Below, in pieces: positions 26,160 through 35,327 of a stretch of 64,000 bases of DNA. Position numbers and translations under genes: made by a program. Location of the stretch: assembly GCA_027490225.1 (NCBI GenBank), contig JAIXYK010000043.1, forward strand, positions 1-64,000, in the 5' to 3' direction. How positions within the stretch are numbered: the first letter of the stretch is position 1; every line of letters starts with the position of its first letter. The notes below the pieces were generated by a model that saw only the letters and a list, made by a program, of their open reading frames with translations, searched no databases and was not told the DNA's origin. This DNA comes from Bacteroidota bacterium. GTDB taxonomy: Bacteria > Bacteroidota > Bacteroidia > M30B66.

Positions 26160-27971
26160 ATGAGTGAATCTGTTAATGATGTAAACTTAATTTGGTTTGA
26201 AATAGACAATAACTCTTGTTTTACAAGAATTAACAAATCTGCTCAATTGCTTTTAGAAGCTGATGAATGCATGCTTAAGGGCAAAAATATAGAATCTATT
26301 TTTAAACCTTTTCATGTTGAATTACTAAAGGTTAGAATTGCTTCACTTATAGAAGGAACAATAGATAGTTTTTCTTTAAGAATGGAATTACTAAATTCTG
26401 GTAAGAAAGTGATTCTAGGAATTTATATCAATGATTTGATTGACGGTCAAAGAAGAATGATTGGTGCTTTTCAGATAATTCAAGAAAAGAAAGCTTTTCT
26501 TGAAAATCCAAAAAAATTATTAATTCAGCTAAATCATACGAAAGAAGCGATAGCAATTAGAAATCAGAAAGGTGATTACTTCTTTATCAATAAAGCATTG
26601 ATAGATATTTTTGGATATAACTCATCTAAGGAATTATTAGGCAAACAATGGACTGCGCTTCATTTCCCAGAAGATACTCAAAAAATTGATGCTGAAGTTA
26701 AAGAACAGCTTAGTTTAAACGGTAATTTTAGAGGAGAAATTAGAGGAAAGAAAAAAGACAATTCATTGATTTATTTAGAGCTAAGTTTAACTCAGCTTGA
26801 CAATGGAGATACGCTTAGTTTATTTAAAGATATTTCGAATAAAAAAATACAAGAAAAAGAACTCGAGAAATTAGGAATGGTGCTTGAAAAGACTAATTCT
26901 CAAGTTTTAATGTTAGATAAAAAAGGAAATATTGAATGGGTCAATGAAGGATATCTTAAAAATTCCGGTTACAATGCAGATGATATCATTGGTAAAAACA
27001 TTCAAATTCTAGGAATGGGCGAAGCTACCAGTGTAGCTAGCATGCTGGAAATATCAAAATCCATAGAATTAGGAAATCCATATCGAGGGGAACAGTATCA
27101 ATATAAAAAATCAGGGCTAGGATATTGGATTTATTTCGATATTACTCCTTTAAAAAATCCTTCTTTTGAAGTCGAAGGATTTATTGTAGTTCAAAACGAT
27201 ATCTCTTCTATAAAAGAGGCCGAGAAAAATATACTTCAAACACTAGAAAGTGAAAGGAATCTAAGTAATCTTAAAACTAAATTTATACATCTTGCTTCTC
27301 ATGAATTTAGAACTCCTTTAGCTAGTATTCAGTCTAGTATTGACATTCTCGACTTATCTTTTATACAAAATGTAGATTCCAAAGATCCTCTAAGAAAGAC
27401 GTTTGAAAGGCATCATAAAAGAATTACTCATGAAATCAGAAGAATGTCTGATATAATGAGTAACATATTAGTTTTAGGAAGATTTGATGCAGGAAGGATG
27501 GTATACAACCCAGTGGAGGCAGACTTTTTAAACTTTGTAAATGAACTGATTATAGAGGAAACTTTTAGTAATTATTCTCCACGAACCGTTTGTCATGAAA
27601 TTAGAGGTAACCCAAGAAAAATTGAAATGGATGTGAGCATGATGAGATATATTTTTAAAAATTTACTTTCAAATGCCTTTAAATATTCTATGAACGAGCC
27701 CGATCCAATAATGATTGTGAGATATCTAGAAGAGTCAATTGTGATTGAAATAAAAGATTATGGTATTGGAGTTCCAGAAGAAGAGACATCTAATTTATTT
27801 ACTTCATTTTACAGATGCTCTAATGCAGAGGCTATTCCAGGAACTGGACTCGGTCTAGTTATAGTAAAACAACTCACAGAAATGCACCAAGGAAAAGTAA
27901 GCTTTATAAGTAACCATGAAAAAGGAACCACCTTTAAACTAGAATTTCCATATATACAAAAAAAATTATGA
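26160..27971 (+). CDS. PAS-domain sensor histidine kinase
   Basis: A 603-residue histidine kinase with no transmembrane segment, so it is likely a soluble sensor. Up to three PAS domains precede the kinase: a weak one at about 5-110, then about 115-235 (IRNQKGDYFFINKAL, GYNSSKELLGK) and 240-355 (GNIEWVNEGYLKNSGY). The phosphoacceptor is H381 in LASHEFRTPL. The ATPase has the N box NLLSNAFKYS, G1 DYGIGVPEEE and G2 GTGLGLVIVK, all intact. PAS domains can bind flavin, haem or small ligands, and the signal is unknown. The stop overlaps the start of the response regulator by four bases (ATGA). Confidence 0.93.
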   Translation: MSESVNDVNLIWFEIDNNSCFTRINKSAQLLLEADECMLKGKNIESIFKPFHVELLKVRIASLIEGTIDSFSLRMELLNSGKKVILGIYINDLIDGQRRMIGAFQIIQEKKAFLENPKKLLIQLNHTKEAIAIRNQKGDYFFINKALIDIFGYNSSKELLGKQWTALHFPEDTQKIDAEVKEQLSLNGNFRGEIRGKKKDNSLIYLELSLTQLDNGDTLSLFKDISNKKIQEKELEKLGMVLEKTNSQVLMLDKKGNIEWVNEGYLKNSGYNADDIIGKNIQILGMGEATSVASMLEISKSIELGNPYRGEQYQYKKSGLGYWIYFDITPLKNPSFEVEGFIVVQNDISSIKEAEKNILQTLESERNLSNLKTKFIHLASHEFRTPLASIQSSIDILDLSFIQNVDSKDPLRKTFERHHKRITHEIRRMSDIMSNILVLGRFDAGRMVYNPVEADFLNFVNELIIEETFSNYSPRTVCHEIRGNPRKIEMDVSMMRYIFKNLLSNAFKYSMNEPDPIMIVRYLEESIVIEIKDYGIGVPEEETSNLFTSFYRCSNAEAIPGTGLGLVIVKQLTEMHQGKVSFISNHEKGTTFKLEFPYIQKKL

Positions 27972-28618
27972 AAAAAATCGTAGTAGTAGAAGATGAAAAT
28001 AGATTGAGAGAAAACATTATTGAAATATTGCAAATGGAAGGCTACGAGACTTTTGCTGCCTCAAATGGGAAAGAAGGTCTTCATGAAATAAAAAAGAATA
28101 ACCCAGATATCATACTGTGTGATATAAAAATGAATGATTATGATGGTTATTGGTTGATTAACGAACTCTCAAAAAGTGAAAAATTTTTGAATATTCCATT
28201 TATATATATTTCTGCCAAAGTAGATAGAATAGATATTAGAAACGGAATGTCTTTGGGGGCTGATGATTATATTACCAAGCCTTTTACAAGAGCCGAATTA
28301 GTTTCTGCAATTAATATTAGATTGAAGAGAAAAGAAGATTTCATAAAAAATATTGATGATTCAGAAACAATTACACCGATTGTTGCAGCTCAAGTTAGAG
28401 AACAAATAAAAAATCTCACTTCTTCTGAAAAACGAATTTTGAAATTAATAACAGAAAACAGAACCTCTCAAGATATAGCAGCTGAACTTTTTATTAGTAT
28501 AAAGACCGTTGACAATCACCGTTCTAATATTGCTCATAAGCTGCAAATAAAAGGACATCTATCTTTATTAAAGTATTGTTTGAATTATAAATCAATAATA
28601 AATGAATTTGAAAAATGA
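27968..28618 (+). CDS. NarL/LuxR-family response regulator
   Basis: A 216-residue regulator, cognate to the kinase it overlaps by four bases. The receiver domain (1-120) has phosphoacceptor D52 in ILCDIKMND, acidic residues E9 and D10, and K104 in YITKPF. Residues 150-216 form a LuxR-type helix-turn-helix (LTSSEKRILKLI, SQDIAAELFISIKTVDNHR). It should bind DNA when phosphorylated. A promoter for a probable small RNA begins 37 bases after its stop, an obvious candidate target, though nothing in the sequence proves this. Confidence 0.95.
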   Translation: MKKIVVVEDENRLRENIIEILQMEGYETFAASNGKEGLHEIKKNNPDIILCDIKMNDYDGYWLINELSKSEKFLNIPFIYISAKVDRIDIRNGMSLGADDYITKPFTRAELVSAINIRLKRKEDFIKNIDDSETITPIVAAQVREQIKNLTSSEKRILKLITENRTSQDIAAELFISIKTVDNHRSNIAHKLQIKGHLSLLKYCLNYKSIINEFEK

Positions 28619-28654
28619 GTAGTAACACCTATTTCAAATTAAACTTAGAGAGTA

Positions 28655-28662
28655 TAGTTTTG
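28655..28662 (+). promoter_or_regulatory. Promoter of the candidate small RNA
   Basis: TAGTTTTG matches TAnnTTTG exactly, with TTTC at 28632-28635 and a 19-base spacer as a near -33 element. It lies after the response-regulator stop and points rightward, where there is no protein gene before the terminator at 28785-28819. Confidence 0.55.
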
Positions 28663-28667
28663 TATAA

Positions 28668-28819
28668 CGATTAGGAAAGAAAAAATGTACGGATTTTCTA
28701 ATTGTTACTTCGGTATCTGGTAGTATGCGAAGTGGTTTGTGAATAAATTATTCGAGTCTTTACAGACTTATCCGTACTAAATAAAAAAAGAGGCTATCCT
28801 AGGGGAGTAGCCTCTTTTT
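28668..28819 (+). ncRNA. Candidate structured small RNA of about 150 bases
   Basis: A promoter box ends at 28662 and a terminator begins at 28785. Between them an 8-bp perfect stem GTACGGAT (28687-28694) / ATCCGTAC (28770-28777) closes a domain with further inverted repeats: ACTTCG (28707-28712) / CGAAGT (28728-28733), GAATAA / TTATTC (28741-28753) and GTCT / AGAC (28756-28767). A closing stem, inner hairpins and a terminator are what an independent structured RNA would show. It matches no RNA family I know; 6S, SRP RNA, tmRNA and RNase P RNA were considered and not recognised. A 12-codon reading frame begins at 28685 within it. Confidence 0.55.
28785..28819. terminator. Terminator between the small-RNA candidate and dnaK
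   Basis: Stem GAGGCTA / TAGCCTC with an 11-base loop, flanked by A5 on the left and T5 on the right. It is symmetrical, so it can serve both the rightward transcript and leftward dnaK. Confidence 0.88.
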
Positions 28820-28836
28820 ATTTGTTAAATCTTTAC

Positions 28837-30738
28837 TTATTTTACTTCTTCAAAATCCACATCTGTAACCTCAGCATTTTGAGTTTCATTTGACTGACTT
28901 TGATTTGGTGCTTCATTTTGCGGTGCATCCTGAGATGCTTTGTACATATCTTCTGAAGCTGCAGCCCACGCTGCATTTAAAGTTTCCATTGCTGTATCTA
29001 TTCCATTTAAGTCTCTGCTTTGGTGCGCTGTTTTAAGTGTAGTTAAAGCACCTTCAATGTTAGATTTCTTATCTGCCGGAATTTTGTCACCGAACTCTTT
29101 TAGTTGTTTTTCTGTTTGGAAAATTAAACTATCAGCTTGGTTTACTTTATCCGCCTCTTCTTTTGCTTTTCTATCAACCTCTGCATTTGCTTCTGCTTCA
29201 GCTTTCATTTTTTTGATTTCGTCGTCACTTAAACCTGAAGATGCCTCAATTCGAATTTTCTGTTCTTTACCAGTTGCTTTATCTTTTGCTGCAACATGTA
29301 AAATTCCATTTGCATCTATATCAAAAGTTACTTCAATTTGAGGAACTCCACGCGGAGCTGGAGGTAAGCCATCTAAATGGAAACGGCCTATCGTTCTATT
29401 TTGAGCAGCCATTGGTCTTTCTCCTTGTAAAATATGAATCTCAACCGATGGCTGACTGTCACTGGCTGTTGAGAACGTTTCAGATTTCTTAGTTGGAATC
29501 GTCGTGTTTGACTCAATCAATCTTGTCATTACACCACCCATGGTCTCAATACCTAAAGAAAGAGGAGTAACATCTAACAATAAAACATCTTTTACTTCAC
29601 CTGTTAATACTCCACCTTGAATTGCTGCACCAATCGCAACTACTTCATCTGGATTTACTCCTTTTGAAGGTGCTTTACCAAAGAATTTTTCAACAGCAGC
29701 CTGAACAGCAGGAATTCTAGTAGAACCTCCAACCAAAATAATTTCATCGATATCACTGGTTGTGTAGCCTGCATTTTTTAATGCATTTTTACAAGGCTCT
29801 ATTGTACGACGGATTAAGTCGTCAACTAATTGTTCGAATTTAGCCTTTGTTAAACTCCTAACAAGATGTTTAGGGCCTGAAGATGTTGCTGTAATGTAAG
29901 GCAAGTTAATCTCTGTAACTGAAGAACTAGATAACTCGATTTTTGCTTTTTCTGCAGCTTCTTTTAAACGCTGCAATGCCATTGGATCTTTTGTTAAATC
30001 TAAGCCTTCTCCTTCTGTTGATTTGAATTCTTCAGATAACCAGTCAATGATTTTTTGATCAAAATCATCTCCACCTAAATGGGTATCTCCATCAGTTGCT
30101 TTTACTTCAAATACGCCTTCACCTAGTTCAAGAATTGAAACATCATGTGTACCTCCTCCACAATCAAATACAGCTATTTTCATATCTGCATTCTTTTTAT
30201 CTAAACCATAAGCCAAAGCTGCTGCAGTTGGCTCATTTATTATACGCATAACCTTTAAACCAGCAATTTCTCCGGCTTCTTTGGTAGCTTGGCGCTGTGC
30301 GTCGTTAAAATATGCAGGAACTGTGATTACAGCTTCTGTAATATCGTGACCTAAATAATCTTGAGCGGTTTGCTTCATTTTTTGAAGCACCATCGCAGAA
30401 ATTTCTTGAGGTGTATATGTGCGGTCATCAATTTGTACACGTGGAGTATTATTATCTCCTTTTACAACTTTATAAGGTACACGGCCCGCCTCTGATTGTA
30501 CTTCAGAAAAGGAATTCCCCATAAATCGTTTTATTGATGAAATAGTTTTCGTAGGATTTGTGATGGCTTGGCGTTTAGCCGGATCTCCAACTTTACGTTC
30601 GCCCTTATCTAAGAACGCTACAATTGATGGCGTTGTGCGTTTACCTTCACTATTAGGAATCACTACAGGCTCGTTACCTTCCATTACAGATACACATGAA
30701 TTTGTTGTACCTAAGTCAATACCAATTATTTTTCCCAT
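28837..30738 (-). CDS. dnaK: Molecular chaperone DnaK (Hsp70)
   Basis: A 633-residue Hsp70. The ATPase domain starts [17 protein letters not shown] and contains [29 protein letters not shown] and [12 protein letters not shown]. The substrate domain and lid follow, ending in the acidic [10 protein letters not shown] tail that binds partners. Length and all signatures are normal. grpE and dnaJ are not adjacent. Two 13-base palindromes lie 106-139 bases upstream and may control heat-shock expression. Confidence 0.98.
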   Translation of the reverse strand: MGKIIGIDLGTTNSCVSVMEGNEPVVIPNSEGKRTTPSIVAFLDKGERKVGDPAKRQAITNPTKTISSIKRFMGNSFSEVQSEAGRVPYKVVKGDNNTPRVQIDDRTYTPQEISAMVLQKMKQTAQDYLGHDITEAVITVPAYFNDAQRQATKEAGEIAGLKVMRIINEPTAAALAYGLDKKNADMKIAVFDCGGGTHDVSILELGEGVFEVKATDGDTHLGGDDFDQKIIDWLSEEFKSTEGEGLDLTKDPMALQRLKEAAEKAKIELSSSSVTEINLPYITATSSGPKHLVRSLTKAKFEQLVDDLIRRTIEPCKNALKNAGYTTSDIDEIILVGGSTRIPAVQAAVEKFFGKAPSKGVNPDEVVAIGAAIQGGVLTGEVKDVLLLDVTPLSLGIETMGGVMTRLIESNTTIPTKKSETFSTASDSQPSVEIHILQGERPMAAQNRTIGRFHLDGLPPAPRGVPQIEVTFDIDANGILHVAAKDKATGKEQKIRIEASSGLSDDEIKKMKAEAEANAEVDRKAKEEADKVNQADSLIFQTEKQLKEFGDKIPADKKSNIEGALTTLKTAHQSRDLNGIDTAMETLNAAWAAASEDMYKASQDAPQNEAPNQSQSNETQNAEVTDVDFEEVK

Positions 30739-30843
30739 AATATTATATGTTTAAGATTTATTTGAAACGGCAATTTCAATCATTATGCCACCCAAAACCT
30801 CGATTGTATTTAGGTAATTATTGACAGAATCTTATTCGAAATA

Positions 30844-30877
30844 GTGCAAATGGCACAATTTGAATGACATTTAGTCA
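30844..30877 (-). promoter_or_regulatory. Possible heat-shock operators upstream of dnaK
   Basis: Two perfect 4-5-4 inverted repeats: GTGCAAATGGCAC at 30844-30856 and TGACATTTAGTCA at 30865-30877, with centres 21 bases apart (about two helical turns). They lie on the dnaK side of the intergenic region, 106-139 bases before the ATG. Same-length palindromes at helical spacing suggest dimeric repressor or activator binding. No CIRCE element is present. Confidence 0.4.
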
Positions 30878-30885
30878 GAAATTTA

Positions 30886-31902
30886 CTATTGAAAATTCAA
30901 GCCGTTTGTAATTGGACTGTTCTGCAGAGAATCTAAAGTGTTGTCATTAAAAGGCAGAAACTTAGATACATTTCCCCTTGAAGAAAAAATCCCTATTCCA
31001 TTAGTAATGTTCGTGTATTGTGGACGTTCCTGAGTAATAGTGTTAGAGGGCTGATTAACACTAATATAAGTGTTCATTTCGTTTGTTGTAGCATTTACAA
31101 TAAACTCTATTCCTGTAGGAAAACGCACTGCTTGATTAGTTGCGGTTGCCTGCGGAATAAAAGAAAAGAGGGCTTGATAAATGTTTTTATTCTCAATATC
31201 TGCTTCTAATACTATTGGATTGGTTCCTTCTTCATAAATACTTGTTTGTCTGCCAAGATTCAATTCTACATATTTATATGCTGTGTCGTTGGGTGCATCT
31301 GGTTTGATCTCTTTATATAAAAATCTTAAAAAAGCTTCGTAGAGATAACCGTTTCTTGAAGATTGCCATCTAAAAGCGGTCGTACCTGCAGGATAAAGTC
31401 TAATTTCTTGTTCAATGCCAGTGGGTTTAGTTATCAAAGGATTGGAAACGAGATTAGTTGTTGCTGAAACTTCATTACCCGTTTTATTATTTTTAACAAC
31501 TAATTTATAAGAGGCATTAACATCTAAAGAATTAACTCCAAAAGTGTTAAAAGTGTAAAGCAATTGTTTTGGTGAATTAAAAATACCGGGCTCTTTATCA
31601 ATGCTTGAGTCTGCCGTAAGAATATAAGTTTCGGTAAGTAGTCCGTTTTTATATTCTTCCATTTTTACATCTAAATCTGTTGTTTTGTAATAAAGAGAAT
31701 CAAATTCTTTGGCAAAATCAAGTGCATTTCCTTCACCTAGAAAAGCTTTGCTTATTCTGATATACTGAATTGAATCTCCTTTGTTGAGAAGGCCGAAAAC
31801 AATCGTCGTATCTTTCCAAGGAGCATTTACTTCAAGGTCATTTTTACAAGAATTAAAAAAAGTGGCAAGGCCAAGAAATACAAAAAACAATAATTTACGC
31901 AT
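30886..31902 (-). CDS. Lipoprotein, DUF4249-like
   Basis: A 338-residue lipoprotein with the lipobox ending at C19 (ATFFNSC). The mature part is beta-rich, with the order VFGLLNKGDSIQYIRISKAFLG, then a Tyr/Lys strand region, YKLVVKNNKTGNEVSATT, and a long C-terminal domain. This resembles the DUF4249 lipoproteins of Bacteroidota, which are often near TonB-linked systems, but no such gene is next to it. It is probably periplasmic or at the outer membrane. It is separated from dnaK by 147 bases. The function is unknown. Confidence 0.6.
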   Translation of the reverse strand: MRKLLFFVFLGLATFFNSCKNDLEVNAPWKDTTIVFGLLNKGDSIQYIRISKAFLGEGNALDFAKEFDSLYYKTTDLDVKMEEYKNGLLTETYILTADSSIDKEPGIFNSPKQLLYTFNTFGVNSLDVNASYKLVVKNNKTGNEVSATTNLVSNPLITKPTGIEQEIRLYPAGTTAFRWQSSRNGYLYEAFLRFLYKEIKPDAPNDTAYKYVELNLGRQTSIYEEGTNPIVLEADIENKNIYQALFSFIPQATATNQAVRFPTGIEFIVNATTNEMNTYISVNQPSNTITQERPQYTNITNGIGIFSSRGNVSKFLPFNDNTLDSLQNSPITNGLNFQ

Positions 31903-31971
31903 GGTGCAAATGTAGAAATTTCAACCAATAGATGTAAATGACTAATATTGCCTTTTATCGGAAAGAAATAT

Positions 31972-32787
31972 ATGTCAGTACAAAAAGAAGTTAAACGAGT
32001 AACTACCAAAACTTTACAAGAAATGAAGTTTAAGGGAGAGAGGATTTCAATGCTCACTGCCTATGATTTTTCGATGGCTAAAATGGTAGATGCGGCCGGG
32101 GTGGATGTTATTTTAGTTGGAGATTCAGCCTCGAATGTCATGGCTGGACATGAAACCACCTTGCCAATAACTTTAGACCAAATGATTTATCACGCCTCCT
32201 CTGTTATAAAAGGAACAGAAAGAGCCTTAGTGGTTGTTGATTTGCCATTTGGTTCGTATCAGGGAAATTCTAAGGAAGCATTAACTTCAGCAATTAGGGT
32301 AATGAAAGAAACTGGCGCTCATTCAATTAAATTAGAAGGCGGAGAAGAAGTTGTAGAATCAATTAAAAGAATTTTAAGTGCAGGTGTTCCAGTTATGGGG
32401 CATTTAGGTCTGACGCCACAATCAATTTACAAGTTTGGCACTTATGTGGTACGTGCCAAAGAAGAAGAAGAAGCTAATAAATTGATACATGATGCCCATC
32501 TATTGCAAGAAGCTGGATGTTTTGCAATTGTGATAGAAAAAGTTCCTGCAGCTTTAGCAGAAAGAGTTGCAAAAGAACTCACAATTCCCATTATTGGAAT
32601 AGGAGCTGGAGGCGGAGTTGATGGACAAGTGCTTGTTTTGCATGATATGTTAGGTATAAACACAGAATTTAAACCAAGGTTTTTGCGTACTTATCTCAAT
32701 TTGTTTGAGCAAATTACTGGCGCAATTGGCAATTATGTGACTGACGTAAAAAGTAGGGATTTTCCAAACAAAAATGAGCAATATTAA
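31972..32787 (+). CDS. panB: 3-methyl-2-oxobutanoate hydroxymethyltransferase
   Basis: A 271-residue PanB, the first committed step of pantothenate (CoA) synthesis, transferring a hydroxymethyl group from methylene-THF to ketoisovalerate. Motifs: [50 protein letters not shown], and [10 protein letters not shown] with IGIGAGGG near the end. The start is placed at the ATG at 31972; an in-frame TTG eight codons earlier is less likely. It is 11 bases upstream of a pseudouridine synthase gene and probably shares its transcript. Confidence 0.96.
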   Translation: MSVQKEVKRVTTKTLQEMKFKGERISMLTAYDFSMAKMVDAAGVDVILVGDSASNVMAGHETTLPITLDQMIYHASSVIKGTERALVVVDLPFGSYQGNSKEALTSAIRVMKETGAHSIKLEGGEEVVESIKRILSAGVPVMGHLGLTPQSIYKFGTYVVRAKEEEEANKLIHDAHLLQEAGCFAIVIEKVPAALAERVAKELTIPIIGIGAGGGVDGQVLVLHDMLGINTEFKPRFLRTYLNLFEQITGAIGNYVTDVKSRDFPNKNEQY

Positions 32788-32798
32788 GGTAAATATTA

Positions 32799-33461
32799 AT
32801 GGATGAGCTTGAAGTCTTATTTGAAGACAATCACTTAATTGCTGTAAATAAAAAGTCAGGACAAATTGTTCAGGGAGATAAAACGGGAGATGTTCCTTTA
32901 AGCGAATTGGTTGCAGGTTTTCTAAAAATCAAATATGAAAAACCCGGAGATGCTTTTATAGGCGTAATTCACAGAATTGACAGACCTGTTAGCGGTGTGG
33001 TGTTGTTTGCAAAAACAAGCAAAGGCTTATCAAAAATGAATGAGCTATTCAGATTAAGAACCATCCAGAAAACATACTGGGCGCTGGTTGAAGGTAAAGT
33101 AGCTGAGAAGGAAGGTGTTTTGGTTCATTATCTTAATAAAAACGAGGAGAAAAATCGCTCTAAGGCCTTAAAAGAACCTAAAGAAGGATACTTAAGATGC
33201 GAATTAAAATTTAAAGTTGTAAGTGTTCTTGATAATTACACATTATTAGAAGTAGATCCTTTAACAGGCCGGCATCATCAAATAAGGGTTCAACTTTCAG
33301 CTATGAATTGGCCAATCAAAGGAGATGTAAAATATGGAGCAAGAAGAGGAAATACAGATCGCAGTATTTGCTTACACGCAAGAAAACTGCAATTTGAACA
33401 CCCGATAAAAAAAGAATTGGTGAGTATTGTAGCAGAAATACCAAAAAGTTGGCCTAAATGA
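32799..33461 (+). CDS. RluA-family pseudouridine synthase
   Basis: A 220-residue stand-alone catalytic domain with the RluA motif HRIDRPVSGVVLFAKT (about 54-69), whose Asp is the nucleophile, and the RHHQIRVQLS binding motif near residue 158. There is no S4 domain. It isomerises uridines in rRNA or tRNA; short RluA relatives of this size occur throughout Bacteroidota, and the exact site cannot be read from sequence. It follows panB after 11 bases; the pairing looks like simple co-transcription. Confidence 0.92.
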   Translation: MDELEVLFEDNHLIAVNKKSGQIVQGDKTGDVPLSELVAGFLKIKYEKPGDAFIGVIHRIDRPVSGVVLFAKTSKGLSKMNELFRLRTIQKTYWALVEGKVAEKEGVLVHYLNKNEEKNRSKALKEPKEGYLRCELKFKVVSVLDNYTLLEVDPLTGRHHQIRVQLSAMNWPIKGDVKYGARRGNTDRSICLHARKLQFEHPIKKELVSIVAEIPKSWPK

Positions 33462-33522
33462 AATAAATGCTAAATACTTTTTAAATAATGCATTCGATTC
33501 TATAAAACCCCTTATAATTTAT

Positions 33523-34257
33523 TTAGTAGGTTTTCTTAAAATCGCCTCTAGAAAAATACTTTTCAATTAAACAATAAAGGAGAATAAAGAAATATCTGCT
33601 ACCCATTTCTTTGATTTTCAATTTACTTTCGCCGTATTTTCTATTGGTCCAGCTATTTGGTAGCACTGCATAAGAATAACCTCTTACAATCGCTTTTAGT
33701 GGCAATTCTAGTGTTAAGTTGAAATGTGGTGAAAGAAATGGCTTTATCCCCTGAATAGTTTCCTTTCTATATAGTTTGAAAGCATTCGTGCAATCGTTAT
33801 ATTTTAAACGAAAAACCATTCTTACTATAAAATTTGCTGTTCTATTGATTCTTCTTTTTAAGACAGGATAATCTATAACTTTTCCACCTTTAATCCATCT
33901 TGAGCCAAATACACAATCGTAGCCTTCTTGCAGTTTATTATAGTATGCCACTAAATCTGAAGGAGAATCAGATAAGTCGGCCATCATAACTGCCACACAA
34001 TCACCAGAAAAACGTTCTAACCCGTATCTTACAGCAAATCCAAACCCATTGGGGCCATTATTGGTATAAACAACTAATTCTTTTATTTTTTGACTTAAAT
34101 TTTCTAGTACTTCTAGCGTTCCGTCTTTTGAATTATCATTCACTACAATAATTTCATGCAATATATTCTCACTCAGAAGCTTTTCAGATAGCGTCTCAAT
34201 AGTTTCTGTTATGCTTTCTTGCTCATTATAAGCAGGAATTACTACACTTAACTTCAT
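33523..34257 (-). CDS. Glycosyltransferase family 2, dolichol-phosphate mannosyltransferase type
   Basis: A 244-residue GT-A enzyme. It opens with LSVVIPAYNEQESI, has VVNDNSKDGTLEVLE and the metal-binding ADLSDSP region, and GYDCVFGSRWIKGG downstream, the order of polyprenyl- or dolichol-phosphate sugar transferases. The C-terminus has one short hydrophobic patch but no clear membrane domain. Donor sugar is unknown. It is the last gene of a leftward operon with two sugar-nucleotide epimerases (7- and 1-base gaps), so it probably uses a sugar made by them. Confidence 0.85.
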   Translation of the reverse strand: MKLSVVIPAYNEQESITETIETLSEKLLSENILHEIIVVNDNSKDGTLEVLENLSQKIKELVVYTNNGPNGFGFAVRYGLERFSGDCVAVMMADLSDSPSDLVAYYNKLQEGYDCVFGSRWIKGGKVIDYPVLKRRINRTANFIVRMVFRLKYNDCTNAFKLYRKETIQGIKPFLSPHFNLTLELPLKAIVRGYSYAVLPNSWTNRKYGESKLKIKEMGSRYFFILLYCLIEKYFSRGDFKKTY

Positions 34258-34264
34258 TTTTATT

Positions 34265-35326
34265 TTATACTCTTTCTGTTATTCCCTCAAAAATTTCTTC
34301 GAGTGTATTTTGAAGGTCATATTTATATTCCCACTGAGAATAATGCGATTTAAATTTAGAAACATCAGAAATATACCAAATATGGTCTCCTTTTCTGTTT
34401 TGATCAGATAAAGTATAATTCAACTTTTTTCCACTTATCTTTTCACAAATTAAAATAGCTTCTAGCATAGAACAATTAGAGAAACGGCCACCTCCTGCAT
34501 TATAAACTTCTCCAATTCGAGGATTTTGATAAAAATGCCAAAACATATTTACCAAGTCAAAACTATGTATATTGTCTCTTACTTGCTTTCCTTTATATCC
34601 AAATATAGTATAGGAGTCACCAGAAATTGCGCATTTCATGAGATAAGATAAAAAACCATGAAGCTGAGTTCCTGAATGATTAGGTCCAGTTAAACAACCG
34701 CCCCTGAAAACACCTGTTTTTAAACCAAAATACCTACCGTATTCCTGAACGAGGATATCTGCAGCAACTTTAGAAGCCCCAAAAAGAGAATGCATCGTGT
34801 TATCGATGGACATGTTTTCGTCAATTCCATTTTTTGAGAAAGGGTGATTTTCAGGAAGTTCCCAACGCAATTCTTTTTCGATTAACGGCAAATAATTGGG
34901 ATTATCTCCATAAACTTTATTGGTTGAAGTGAATACAAAAACTGCTTCTGGTGCAAACTGCCGAGTAGCTTCAAGCATATTTAACGTGCCATTTGCGTTT
35001 ACAGTAAAATCAGTAAAAGGTTCTCTTGCTGCCCAATCGTGACTTGGTTGCGCAGCGGTGTGAATGATCAATTTAATATCATTACCAAATTCATTAAAAA
35101 TTTTAGTAATAGCATCAAAATCTCTTATGTCTGCATTCCTGTGGGTATAGTTTGAATATTTTGATTTAAGCAAATCAAGATTCCAAGAAGTTGAAGCCTC
35201 TTTCCCAAAGAAATAACTTCTTAAATCATTGTCTATTCCAACAATTAAGTCGAATTTATCCGACATAAAAGCAACAGATTCGCTTCCAATTAACCCGCAA
35301 GAGCCAGTAATTAATGCAATTTTCAT
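34265..35326 (-). CDS. NAD-dependent sugar-nucleotide epimerase, CDP-paratose 2-epimerase-like
   Basis: A 353-residue extended SDR. The dinucleotide fold is [13 protein letters not shown] at 4-16. [12 protein letters not shown] (34-45) matches the CDP-paratose/tyvelose 2-epimerase subgroup. A YxxxK-type catalytic centre is less obvious, with FGASKVAAD carrying the Ser/Lys part (the Tyr is replaced by Phe, as in this subgroup). It should act on a nucleotide sugar for surface glycan. It lies one base after a paralogous epimerase gene and seven before the glycosyltransferase. The exact substrate is inferred. Confidence 0.8.
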   Translation of the reverse strand: MKIALITGSCGLIGSESVAFMSDKFDLIVGIDNDLRSYFFGKEASTSWNLDLLKSKYSNYTHRNADIRDFDAITKIFNEFGNDIKLIIHTAAQPSHDWAAREPFTDFTVNANGTLNMLEATRQFAPEAVFVFTSTNKVYGDNPNYLPLIEKELRWELPENHPFSKNGIDENMSIDNTMHSLFGASKVAADILVQEYGRYFGLKTGVFRGGCLTGPNHSGTQLHGFLSYLMKCAISGDSYTIFGYKGKQVRDNIHSFDLVNMFWHFYQNPRIGEVYNAGGGRFSNCSMLEAILICEKISGKKLNYTLSDQNRKGDHIWYISDVSKFKSHYSQWEYKYDLQNTLEEIFEGITERV

Positions 35327-35327
35327 T

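Noticed and set aside
28741-28790. T-loop-like TTCGAGTC segment, possibly a tRNA
   Set aside because: The flanking 5-base arms do not pair, there is no cloverleaf and no anticodon arm; better explained as part of the structured RNA candidate.
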